Source of the DNA: Clostridia bacterium
Lineage (GTDB): Bacteria > Bacillota > Clostridia > Oscillospirales > Acutalibacteraceae
Assembly (NCBI GenBank): GCA_017387165.1
Contig: JAFOFS010000178.1
Location: 1 to 12,766, forward strand
DNA length: 12,766 bases
Reading direction: 5' to 3'
Shown here piece by piece: positions 1 to 6,771 of the stretch (positions are counted from its first letter, which is position 1; each line of letters begins with the position of its first letter). The translations under genes were made by a program, and so were the position numbers. The notes under the pieces were generated by a model that saw nothing but the letters and a program-made list of their open reading frames with translations, was not told the origin of the DNA and ran no database searches.

Positions 1-100
1 AGTTAAGTTTGCCCATTTCGCCGTAGGCGAAACTTCACTGTCCGCAGGACAACTTCACTATCGTAGATAACTTCACTTGCCCGCAAGGGCAAACTTAGTT
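1..100. repeat. Array of short hairpins with ACTTCAC linkers
   Basis: Four small perfect inverted repeats follow one another. Their arms are 16-22/26-32 (TTTCGCC, loop GTA), 39-43/47-51 (TGTCC, loop GCA), 59-62/66-69 (TATC, loop GTA) and 77-82/87-92 (TTGCCC, loop GCAA). The linkers are near-identical: CTTCAC at 33-38 and ACTTCAC at 52-58 and 70-76. A degenerate copy, ACTTAG, follows the last hairpin. The arms differ in sequence while loops and linkers are constant, so structure appears to be conserved rather than sequence. The array may extend left of the window. Similar intergenic palindrome strings are, to my recollection, seen in Ruminococcaceae-type genomes; this was not checked. Function unknown. 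Confidence 0.75.
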
Positions 101-147
101 GAGGCACCTTCCTTACGGAGGGTGCCTCGCGAGTCGGTCTTTTTTTT
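101..147 (+). terminator. Strong hairpin with distal T-run
   Basis: Arms 101-112 and 117-128 form a 12-bp stem with one G-U pair and a 4-base TTAC loop. A run of eight T (140-147) begins about 11 bases past the stem, which is farther than in a typical intrinsic terminator. Read on the plus strand it could end a transcript entering from the left or through the hairpin array. On the minus strand it lies directly downstream of the sugar isomerase gene and could protect the 3' end of that mRNA, but no T-run follows it in that direction. Confidence 0.5.
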
Positions 148-148
148 G

Positions 149-1003
149 TTATACCAAGCTTTTCAGGAAATTCATTGCCAGCAAAATGTCGGCGGCCGGA
201 TTGGCGCCCACCTCACGCTCGATGGTGAGGAAGCCGTGGTAGCCGATCTTCTGCAGGGCGGCCAGGTAGTTCGGGAAATCGACGTTGCCCTGTCCGAGCG
301 GCATTTCCACGAAGTAATCGTCGATAAACAACCCCTCAATTCCGCCGACCGCAAAGCTGTCGTAAATGACCTGCGGATCGGAGGGCTTGAGCATTTTGCC
401 GTCCTTGGCGTGGGTGTGGACGATATAGGGAGCAAGGGTGTCCACCGCCCGCACGGGATCGTCGCCGGTCACCATCACGAGATTGGCAGGGTCGAGGTTG
501 ACACCGACTCCCTTGCTGTCCAGACTGTCGAGGAAGCGGCGCAGCCGCTCGGCCGGCTCCGGTCCGGTTTCCACCGCAAACCACGCTCCGTTTTGGTGGG
601 CGTACTCCGCCAGCTGATTGCATGCCTCCTGCATAATTTTGTAGCGGTCGCAGGTGACGTCGGCCGGCACCACGCCGATGTGGGTGGTGATGATGGAGGT
701 GCCCATCTCCAGCGCCAGATCGACGATCCGCTTGGAACGCTCGATCTTGGCGGGATTTTCGTCTGCGAGGCAGAAGCCGTGACCGCCGAGGTCACCGCAC
801 AGCGCGGAGACCACCAAACCGTTGTCCGCCAACATACGGCGCTTTTCCGCAACGGTGGCGGCGTTGTTGTTTTCGGGAGCCATCTCGCCCTCGACCGCGT
901 AGATCTGTACGCCGTCGGCGCCCAGCTCACGGCATTTGGCGAGGCTTTCCGCAAACGGCAGGCGGAGGGAATCCGCCATAATGCCAAAGGAAAACTGTTT
1001 CAT
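149..1003 (-). CDS. Sugar phosphate isomerase/epimerase (TIM barrel)
   Basis: A 284-residue protein of the AP-endonuclease-2-like (xylose isomerase-like) TIM-barrel superfamily, full length for the family. Candidate divalent-metal ligands are in the expected order: Glu145 (VETGPE), Asp171 (NLDPANL), His196/His198 (VHTHAKD) and Glu262 (IEREVG). Family members isomerise or epimerise sugars or keto-sugars, or act as lyases on 3-keto-glycosides; the substrate cannot be read from the sequence. It is the last gene of a four-gene minus-strand operon, 10 bases after the oxidoreductase stop. A GAGGA ribosome binding site overlaps that upstream stop codon, which supports the ATG at 1003. The stop is TAA. 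It probably acts on the product of the oxidoreductases encoded upstream. Family assignment is firm and the exact reaction is unknown. Confidence 0.85.
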   Translation of the reverse strand: MKQFSFGIMADSLRLPFAESLAKCRELGADGVQIYAVEGEMAPENNNAATVAEKRRMLADNGLVVSALCGDLGGHGFCLADENPAKIERSKRIVDLALEMGTSIITTHIGVVPADVTCDRYKIMQEACNQLAEYAHQNGAWFAVETGPEPAERLRRFLDSLDSKGVGVNLDPANLVMVTGDDPVRAVDTLAPYIVHTHAKDGKMLKPSDPQVIYDSFAVGGIEGLFIDDYFVEMPLGQGNVDFPNYLAALQKIGYHGFLTIEREVGANPAADILLAMNFLKSLV

Positions 1004-1013
1004 ACGGGTATCC

Positions 1014-2066
1014 TCAATCCAACACGATTTCGCGGTGGGCGTCGGACGAATCGTAGATCGCCTGCATCATCTTGGCGGTGATGATGGCGGTGTCGATGTG
1101 GGACGGGAGCTTTTCGCCGGTCTGCACGCAACGGATGAAGGCGTCGATCTCGTTTTGGAACATATCCCGCATATTAAACTGCGGGGTGGTGGAGGTCAGA
1201 GCGCCGTTTTCTGCGCTGTAGACGGTGAACGGACCGCCGTACTGCAGGCGGATGCCGGCCTTGGTGCCAAGGAAGTCGATGTACATCGCGCCCTCGCCGA
1301 TGTTCTGCGCCCACGCACCGTTTAAGGTGATGACCGGACCGTCGGTGCGGATCATACCGGTGACCGAGTCGTCCACGTCGTACACGCCGTCGTACTTCGG
1401 GGGACCGGCCCACATATTGATAAAGGTGTAATCCTCCATATCCTTACCCAACTTGCAGAACGCTTCGCCGGTAACGGTCAGCGGCTTGGGATCGCCGCAG
1501 CAATACATCACGATATCGAGGAAGTGAACGCCCCAGTCGATCAGCGCACCGCCGCCGGCGATCTCCTTGGTGGTGAAGGCGCCGCCGAGTCCGGGGATGG
1601 AACGGTGGGAACGGAAGCTGACGTACACCTGGTACACCTCGCCCAGCTTGCAGGAGTCGATGTAATCCTTGATGCGGTTGACGCTGTCGTTAAAGCGGTT
1701 GACCACGCCGATGTTGAGGGTCATACCGGTTTCGTGCTGCACCTTCTGCATCTCCAACACCTCGTCGTAGGTGCGACCGGCCGGTTTTTCGCACAGGACG
1801 TGCTTGCCGGCCTTCATCGCGTCGATGGCGATGATCTTGTGCATATTGTTCGGGACGCAGACGCTGACCGCCACGATCTCGGGATCGGCGAGCACCTCGT
1901 GGTAATCGGTGACCGCTTTTCCGCAACCGTATTTTTCGACCGCCGCTGCGGCGCGTTCGGGCAGGATATCGCAGAAATAGACGATCTCTGCCTCGGGATT
2001 GTTCATATAAGACGGGATGTGCGCGTTGTTGGCAATGGTGCCGCAACCGATAATGGCAACTTTCAT
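1014..2066 (-). CDS. Gfo/Idh/MocA family NAD(P)-dependent oxidoreductase
   Basis: A 350-residue protein with the complete family layout. The N-terminal Rossmann fold carries GCGTIANNAH at residues 7-16. The EKPAG motif is at 93-97, with Lys94 the expected catalytic lysine. The C-terminal domain has GGGALIDWGVHFLD at 171-184, where Asp177 and His181 fit the usual catalytic D-x3-H. Such enzymes oxidise or reduce a sugar, inositol or glycoside hydroxyl using NAD(P). It follows the AraC gene by 4 bases, and a GGAGG at 2074-2078 inside the end of the AraC gene serves as its ribosome binding site. Its neighbour is a TIM-barrel isomerase, a pairing usual in inositol, keto-sugar and glycoside pathways. 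Substrate unknown. Confidence 0.9.
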   Translation of the reverse strand: MKVAIIGCGTIANNAHIPSYMNNPEAEIVYFCDILPERAAAAVEKYGCGKAVTDYHEVLADPEIVAVSVCVPNNMHKIIAIDAMKAGKHVLCEKPAGRTYDEVLEMQKVQHETGMTLNIGVVNRFNDSVNRIKDYIDSCKLGEVYQVYVSFRSHRSIPGLGGAFTTKEIAGGGALIDWGVHFLDIVMYCCGDPKPLTVTGEAFCKLGKDMEDYTFINMWAGPPKYDGVYDVDDSVTGMIRTDGPVITLNGAWAQNIGEGAMYIDFLGTKAGIRLQYGGPFTVYSAENGALTSTTPQFNMRDMFQNEIDAFIRCVQTGEKLPSHIDTAIITAKMMQAIYDSSDAHREIVLD

Positions 2067-2070
2067 AGGT

Positions 2071-3003
2071 TTATTCCTCCGTGTGTTGTATTTGTTCAGC
2101 GGGACTCTCCCGCAGGGTTTCCTGAATACCGGCGAGGTAGTGGGTGGGGGTGACCCCCATCACGCGCCGAAAGGACTTGCTGAAGCTCTGTACGCTCTCA
2201 TACCCGAGCATACTCGCGATCTGTGTCGAGGACAGACCGCCGTAGCGGAGCAGCTGCACCGCATTTTCGATTTTCTTGTAGGCGATATAGTTCTGCAGGG
2301 TGGTACCCGTGCGTTCGCGGAACAGATGGGAGATGTAGGTGTAGCTGTATCCCAAGCGATTGGCGATATCCTGAATCGAGCCGAGCTGGTAGAGGTTATC
2401 CTCCACGTAGCGGATGACCCGATACACCGACGCTGCCGCCGACGCGCGTCCGGCACTGTAGGAATCGCCTGTTTTGACGTTCAGCCATTGCCGCACCGCC
2501 AGAATGACGATCTGTTCGCAATAGTTGCGGAGCAGATCGTGGCTGTATTCGCCTTGGGAATACAGCTCATCCATACACCGCATAAACGGCAGCAGAATCT
2601 CGCCGCCGGTTGCGGACAATCGCCAGGGGAAACGGTACTGTTCGATTAGGCTGCGGTACCGTTCATCCGCTTGCTCATTGAAGCAAAAACCCATAAAGTT
2701 GTACCGCAGGATATCCTGCTCGTCTGCCTGCAGCGCGTGCTGATGCCCCGGGGCGTTGATCAGCACGTCCCCTGCGCGAAGCGGCACGACTTCGCCGTCG
2801 ATGGTGGAGGTGCCGCTGCCCGAGATGACGTAGGTGATCTCATACACCGTTTGGGGGTGGGTCTTGACCTCATAGCCCGGCTCACAGCATAGCTCGCCGA
2901 TCTGATACAGATCGAGAAATCCCAGCCGCCTCGGCGCATCCCAAAAGTTCTTCTCAAAGTTGAAGTACCGTCCGAACCGTGCCTCGTAGTTGTCGTGCTT
3001 CAT
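2071..3003 (-). CDS. AraC family transcriptional regulator with cupin sensor
   Basis: A 310-residue regulator. Residues about 30-110 form a cupin-type ligand-binding domain with the GSGTSTIDG and RAGDVLINAPGHQH strands. Residues about 195-295 hold the two AraC helix-turn-helix units: IQDIANRLGYSYTYISHLFR near 210-229, then SSTQIASMLGYES followed by the FSKSFRRVMGVTPTHYL signature near 258-290. It lies inside the operon between the two oxidoreductase genes, so it probably senses a sugar or pathway intermediate and controls its own operon. The ATG at 3003 lies only 3 bases after the upstream TGA and has no clear Shine-Dalgarno, which suggests translation by coupling. The effector and DNA site are not evident. 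Confidence 0.92.
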   Translation of the reverse strand: MKHDNYEARFGRYFNFEKNFWDAPRRLGFLDLYQIGELCCEPGYEVKTHPQTVYEITYVISGSGTSTIDGEVVPLRAGDVLINAPGHQHALQADEQDILRYNFMGFCFNEQADERYRSLIEQYRFPWRLSATGGEILLPFMRCMDELYSQGEYSHDLLRNYCEQIVILAVRQWLNVKTGDSYSAGRASAAASVYRVIRYVEDNLYQLGSIQDIANRLGYSYTYISHLFRERTGTTLQNYIAYKKIENAVQLLRYGGLSSTQIASMLGYESVQSFSKSFRRVMGVTPTHYLAGIQETLRESPAEQIQHTEE

Positions 3004-3006
3004 CGG

Positions 3007-3852
3007 TCAGCAGATCAGGTCGGGAAGCTCGACCCACGTATCGGGGGTCTTGGCCGCCTGCTTGGAGTAGTCCAGAATGGTCATGATCTGCAAGGTTTCC
3101 TCCGGCTTGACGCGCGGAATGCCGTCGTTGAAGAAGCCGACCACTTCCTTGAGGAAACGGGGGTAGAAATCGGTCGCCCCCTGGATGACCACCGCGTGGT
3201 CGCCCTTGTAGTTGACCGCCAGGCTGAAATCGCATTCCCAGCCGAGCTGGGTGATGGTGGCGACGCGACCGTCATCGAAGCGCAGCGCCAGCGAGGGGGT
3301 GTCGGCAGTACCGATAAACATAATCTTTTTGACGTCCGGACCCATCAGGCTGATGACCGGCTCCAGCTGGTGGATGAGATAGGTATCGTGACCGGGACCA
3401 CGGCTGTTGATGGTGTCGATCTCCTCGCCCTTGAGGTCGGCGTATTCCAGCGAAAACCGCACCGCCGAGGAGGAGAAAAATTTGGTGTTGCCGGCCTTGG
3501 CCATCTCGATCAGGCGGACGGCGGTGGCACGGTCGGGTGCAAAGGTCTTGTCCACGTAGGTCAGCTTGCCGCTGGCAAACGGCAGGCGGCACAGCTCCTC
3601 GTGGAACTCGGGGTTGTCGGGGGACATCACGATGAGGCAATCGCTTTTTTCGATAACCTCCTCTGCGGTGGCGCAGAGCGGCACTCCCGTATCCTTGCTC
3701 CATTCCTCCGCCGTACGGCGACCGGGCAGGTCGGTCATCGCCCACGCGCAGCAGACTTCCATCTCGCCGCCCGAATATTCTTTGATCCAGTTGGGATAAT
3801 TGTTGGCATGGTATTGATCCAGACAATAATCGATCAAACCGATCTTTTTCAT
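3007..3852 (-). CDS. Short, divergent Gfo/Idh/MocA-like protein
   Basis: A 281-residue protein, first gene of the operon. Residues about 95-135 resemble the end of a Gfo/Idh/MocA Rossmann domain: TYVDKTFAPDRATAVRLIEMAK corresponds to the usual EKP region, with Lys102 in the catalytic-lysine place. HDTYLIHQLEPVISLMG near 174-190 resembles the region around the catalytic histidine. The N-terminus (MKKIGLIDYCLDQYH) lacks the GxGxxG dinucleotide loop found in the companion oxidoreductase, and the protein is about 60-70 residues shorter. It may bind NAD differently, or act as a partner subunit or non-catalytic homologue. The start is supported by an AAGGG-type site at 3861-3868 and by the upstream promoter. 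Fold assignment is fairly sure, activity unsure. Confidence 0.7.
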   Translation of the reverse strand: MKKIGLIDYCLDQYHANNYPNWIKEYSGGEMEVCCAWAMTDLPGRRTAEEWSKDTGVPLCATAEEVIEKSDCLIVMSPDNPEFHEELCRLPFASGKLTYVDKTFAPDRATAVRLIEMAKAGNTKFFSSSAVRFSLEYADLKGEEIDTINSRGPGHDTYLIHQLEPVISLMGPDVKKIMFIGTADTPSLALRFDDGRVATITQLGWECDFSLAVNYKGDHAVVIQGATDFYPRFLKEVVGFFNDGIPRVKPEETLQIMTILDYSKQAAKTPDTWVELPDLIC

Positions 3853-3860
3853 ACGTTTGC

Positions 3861-3868
3861 ACCCTTTC
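3861..3868 (-). promoter_or_regulatory. Ribosome binding site of the sugar operon
   Basis: On the minus strand AGAAAGGGT precedes the ATG at 3852 by about 8 bases. It fixes the start of the first operon gene. Confidence 0.6.
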
Positions 3869-3921
3869 TTTTCGGTGAAATGTTCAAAAAGAGAGGCAAT
3901 TTTACCCGTCTTTTCATTCTC

Positions 3922-3950
3922 ATTATATATAAGCCGTCAGAAAAACGCAA
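3922..3950 (-). promoter_or_regulatory. Sigma-A-type promoter of the sugar operon
   Basis: On the minus strand, TTGCGT (3945-3950) is separated by exactly 17 bases from TATAAT (3922-3927). The start codon lies about 70 bases downstream of the -10 box, leaving a leader of roughly 60 bases. No clear AraC-type direct repeat was recognised around it. Confidence 0.8.
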
Positions 3951-4015
3951 GGACTTTCTTTATGTTTCTTGTGGTTTTAATTTGCGGTATTTTAGGCGTT
4001 TTTGTGCAGGATATA

Positions 4016-4047
4016 GAAAAAGGCAGGTTGGTTTTATCCAACCTGCC
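4016..4047 (-). terminator. Intrinsic terminator of ackA
   Basis: GGCAGGTTGG (4022-4031) and CCAACCTGCC (4038-4047) form a perfect 10-bp stem with a 6-base loop. On the minus strand the stem is followed at once by five T. It starts 15 bases past the ackA stop and separates ackA from the sugar operon promoter. Confidence 0.9.
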
Positions 4048-4062
4048 CGAAAGGGATACGCC

Positions 4063-5262
4063 TTACAGATTTTGCACGATCTCGGCGGTGTCGCGTGCGA
4101 TGACCAATTCCTCGTCGGTCGGGATGACGAACACGCGGATGGCGGAATCCTTACCGCTGATTTCGATCTCCTGACGGCGAACGTGCGCCGCCTCGTCGTC
4201 GATGGTGACGCCCAGCCACGCGAGGTAGTCGCCGATGTCCTTGCGGAGCTGATACTGGTTTTCGCCCGAGCCGGCGGTCAGCACGATGGCGTCCGCGCCG
4301 CCCAGCGCCATCAGATAGCCGCCGATGGTCTTGGCGATCTGATAGGAGCGGACGTCCCACGCCATCTTGGCGCGGGCATCCCCCTTTTCGATGGCGGCGA
4401 TGACGTCGCGGTCATCGGGAGCCAGACCGGACAGACCGGACATACCCGATTTCTTGTTCATCACGTTGTCCATCTGCGCAGGGGTGAAGCCCTCCTTTTC
4501 CATCAGGAAGGTGACCGCTGCCGGATCCACTGCGCCGCAACGGGTGGACATCACGAAGCCGTCCAGCGGGGTCATACCCATCGAGGTATCCACCACCTCG
4601 CCGTCCTTGATGGCGGCGATGGACGCACCCGAGCCGATGTGGCAGGTGATGATACGGGTGCCCTTGCCGTCCGGCTTGCCGAGCAGCTCGAAGCAACGCT
4701 TGGAAACGAAACGGTGGGAGGTGCCGTGGAAGCCGTAGCGGCGCAGACCGTACTTCTCATAGTACTCGTACGGCAGACCGTACATATACGCCTTTTCGGG
4801 CATGGTCTGGTGGAAGGCGGTGTCAAACACCGCGACCTGCGGAATTTCTTTGCCGAAGGCGGCGGTTGCCGCTTCAATACCGCGTAAGCCGGCCGGATTG
4901 TGGATGGGGGCAAGCGGAATGTACTGGGTGACCTTCTCCACCACCTCGTCGGTGATGAGGCAGGAGGCAGAGAAAGAGCTGCCGCCCTGCACCACGCGGT
5001 GGCCGATCGCGGCGATCTCGGACAGATCGTCGATCACCTTGCCCTCGCCGGTGGTCAGCGCCTCCTTGATCACCTCAAACGCCACGGTGTGGTCCGGCAT
5101 CGGAATGTCCTTTTCGAACACCTGACCGTTGGCCTTGTGCTCCAGGTGACCGCCGTCTGCGATACGCTCGCAGTTGCCCTTGGCGAGAACCGACTCGCTC
5201 TCCATATCCATCAGCTGATATTTCATCGAGGAGCTGCCTGCGTTGATAACCAAAATCTTCAT
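4063..5262 (-). CDS. ackA: Acetate kinase
   Basis: A 399-residue cytoplasmic enzyme converting acetyl phosphate plus ADP to acetate plus ATP, the energy-yielding end of fermentative acetate formation. Length matches the family (about 400). Motifs in order: INAGSSSMKYQL (Asn7), GHRVVQGG (Arg89), VFDTAFHQTMP (Asp147), GFHGTSHRFVS (His179), CHIGSGASIAAIKDG (about 207-221), DTSMGMTPLDGFVMSTRCG (Arg241) and PTDEELVIARDT (Glu385). These correspond to the known catalytic Asn, Arg, Asp, His, Arg and Glu of acetate kinases. AAGGGAGA (5273-5280) is its ribosome binding site. It is a single-gene unit with its own promoter and terminator; no phosphotransacetylase gene lies beside it. It is divergent from tmcAL. 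Confidence 0.97.
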   Translation of the reverse strand: MKILVINAGSSSMKYQLMDMESESVLAKGNCERIADGGHLEHKANGQVFEKDIPMPDHTVAFEVIKEALTTGEGKVIDDLSEIAAIGHRVVQGGSSFSASCLITDEVVEKVTQYIPLAPIHNPAGLRGIEAATAAFGKEIPQVAVFDTAFHQTMPEKAYMYGLPYEYYEKYGLRRYGFHGTSHRFVSKRCFELLGKPDGKGTRIITCHIGSGASIAAIKDGEVVDTSMGMTPLDGFVMSTRCGAVDPAAVTFLMEKEGFTPAQMDNVMNKKSGMSGLSGLAPDDRDVIAAIEKGDARAKMAWDVRSYQIAKTIGGYLMALGGADAIVLTAGSGENQYQLRKDIGDYLAWLGVTIDDEAAHVRRQEIEISGKDSAIRVFVIPTDEELVIARDTAEIVQNL

Positions 5263-5277
5263 TGCTTATAATCTCCC

Positions 5278-5317
5278 TTGCAATTTGTTGTAAAAAACAG
5301 TATACTGATATTATAAT
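5278..5317 (+). promoter_or_regulatory. Plus-strand promoter(s) of the tmcAL gene
   Basis: Two overlapping candidates are visible. TTGCAA (5278-5283), 17 bases, then TATACT (5301-5306); or TTGTAA (5288-5293), 18 bases, then TATAAT (5312-5317). The ribosome binding site AAAGGCGG (5348-5355) precedes the ATG at 5365. Which promoter is used cannot be told from sequence. Confidence 0.6.
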
Positions 5318-5338
5318 GCGAACAGATCGCAAATGCAA
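5310..5338 (-). promoter_or_regulatory. Minus-strand promoter of ackA, sharing the -10 box
   Basis: On the minus strand TTGCAT (5333-5338), 17 bases, then TATAAT (5310-5315). The 8-base block 5310-5317 (ATTATAAT) is its own reverse complement, so it supplies a -10 box to both directions. The spacer contains the inverted repeat TGCGA-N5-TCGCA (5317-5331), a possible operator. Confidence 0.7.
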
Positions 5339-5364
5339 GTCTTTTCGAAAGGCGGCAAACGGAA

Positions 5365-6573
5365 ATGAAAGTAATCGGAATCGCAGCGGAATACAATCCG
5401 TTCCACAGCGGACACGCCCACCTCATCGAACGGGCCAAAGCGCCCGACGGCGGCGCCGCCACCCACGTGGTGGCGGTGATGAGCGGTCATTTCGTGCAGC
5501 GCGGCGCACCGGCGGTTCTGCCGAAAGCGGAGCGGGTCAAAATGGCGCTGGCCGGCGGAGCGGACGTGGTAGTCGAGCTGCCGACCCCGTGGGCGCTGTC
5601 CTCGGCGGAGGGTTTTGCCCGCGGCTGTGTGTCGCTGCTGGAGGCGCTCGGCTGCGTCGAGTAGATGGCGTTCGGCAGCGAATGCGGCGATACCGACAAG
5701 CTGACCAAGGCGGCTTCGCTGATGAACGGTGAGCGGTACGGCGATTTGTTGCGGTATCGCCTGTCGGGCGGCATCTCCTACCCCGAAGCGACCCGACTGG
5801 CGTTGGCGGAGATCGGCGGAGAGGGGATCGCCTCGCTGCTGGATTCCCCCAACAACACGCTGGGAATCGAATACATTCGCGCCATGACCTCGCTGACCCC
5901 GTTTACGGTCGGTCGGGTGGGGGTCGGGCACGACGATCAGATTCCGCTGGACGGCTACGCCTCCGCCTCGCTCATCCGCAAAATGCTGGCGGCCGGTCGC
6001 GTGAGCGAGGCCGGTCGGTTTATGCCTGCCGCCTGCCGCCCGATCTTGTCCGAGGCAGGGGAGAAGGGACTGTGCCCTGCCGACGAGCGCCGCGCCGAAC
6101 GAGCGCTGCTCTACCGCCTGCGACAGATGACCGCCGAGCAGATGGCGGCGCTGCCTGCCGTGTCGGAGGGTCTGGAGAACCGCTTGTACGAGGCGGCGCG
6201 TCAGGCAACCTCGTACGACGATCTCCTTGATCGCATCAAGACCAAGCGGTATCCGCAGACGCGCGTGCAGCGGCTGCTGTGGAACGCGTTTCTCGGCATC
6301 ACGGCGGAGGATGCGGCCGGCTTGCCGCCGTATATCCGCGTGCTGGGGGTTACCGAAAAGGGATTGGACGTCGTCCGCACCGCGCGGGAGGCCGGCAAGC
6401 TGCCGCTGCTCACCCGCGCCTCGCAGGCGGAAAGCCTGCCCGAAAACGCCCGTCGGATCTGGGAAATCGAAACGGCGGCGGCCGACGCCTATGCGCTGGC
6501 ACTGCCCACGCCGTTTGCATGCGGTCGGGAATTTACCGCCGGACTGATCAAATACGCACCCACCGAAATTTGA
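5365..6573 (+). pseudogene. tmcAL: tRNA(Met) cytidine acetate ligase (TmcAL), split by in-frame TAG
   Basis: The frame encodes the nucleotidyltransferase-like protein TmcAL (YlbM in Bacillus). That enzyme uses acetate and ATP to make N4-acetylcytidine at the wobble position of elongator tRNA-Met. The N-terminal part has AEYNPFHSGH (HxGH at 14-17), VMSGHFVQRG (38-47) and GADVVVELP (65-73). The later part has AFGSECGD, GVGHDDQIPLDGYASASLIRKML and PPYIRVLGVTEKG. A TAG at 5662-5664 interrupts the same frame at codon 100, giving pieces of 99 and 302 residues. The rest is collinear, about 402 codons against about 415 for the Bacillus protein. No other break is visible. An ATG follows the TAG directly, so reinitiation is possible, but the nearest GGAGG (about 5640) is too far for a normal start. 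Alternatives: recent pseudogene, readthrough or suppressed amber, or sequence error. Acetate links it loosely to the divergent ackA. Confidence 0.8.
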
Positions 6574-6645
6574 CGAATAAACCCGTTCGCCGTGGTTACA
6601 CTATCCTTGTCGGAAACGACGCAATACGTTGAAGGAGGGGTTATC

Positions 6646-6765
6646 ATGGCGAAGAACAGCAATTCGAATAAGAATCAGAGCAAGAATCAGAACAGCAACT
6701 CCACCGCGAACAAGTCCTCGAACAAGTCCTCGACCAAGAGCACCAACGCGAAAAACTGCAAGTAA
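6646..6765 (+). CDS. Small Lys/Asn/Ser-rich protein (39 residues)
   Basis: An ATG at 6646 opens a 39-residue frame ending in TAA at 6763-6765. It is preceded by a very good ribosome binding site, GAAGGAGGGG (6631-6640), and followed within 7 bases by a strong terminator, so it looks like a real, well-expressed gene. Composition is extreme: almost only Lys, Asn, Ser, Gln and Thr, strongly basic, no acidic residue, no hydrophobic segment, and a single Cys next to the end (KNCK). Internal repeats are present: NKNQS/KNQNS (8-17), and NKSS twice, encoded by a 12-base tandem repeat at 6709-6732. It must be disordered. It might bind nucleic acid or be spore-related; both are guesses. No family recognised with certainty. 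Confidence 0.7.
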   Translation: MAKNSNSNKNQSKNQNSNSTANKSSNKSSTKSTNAKNCK

Positions 6766-6771
6766 ATGGTC

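Noticed and set aside
1..100. CRISPR array
   Set aside because: The repeated units are only 6-7 bases (ACTTCAC) and what lies between them is self-complementary hairpins, not unique spacers of constant length. No cas gene is present.
77..1081. Open frame (334 codons) on the plus strand starting in the hairpin array
   Set aside because: It is antisense to the sugar isomerase, crosses the terminator-like hairpin, and has no ribosome binding site or family features.
2995..4887. Very long open frame (630 codons) on the plus strand
   Set aside because: It runs antisense through the short Gfo/Idh gene, the terminator and promoter gap, and ackA, and has no ribosome binding site or recognisable motif. 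GC-rich codon use on the real strand leaves the opposite frame open.
4063..5262. Complete Pta-AckA acetate operon
   Set aside because: ackA has its own terminator and promoter, and no phosphotransacetylase gene lies in the window.
5662..5664. Pyrrolysine insertion at the amber codon of tmcAL
   Set aside because: TmcAL is not a methylamine methyltransferase, no pyl gene or tRNA is in the window, and nothing suggests a specific insertion element. Only general readthrough, mutation or error is kept open.
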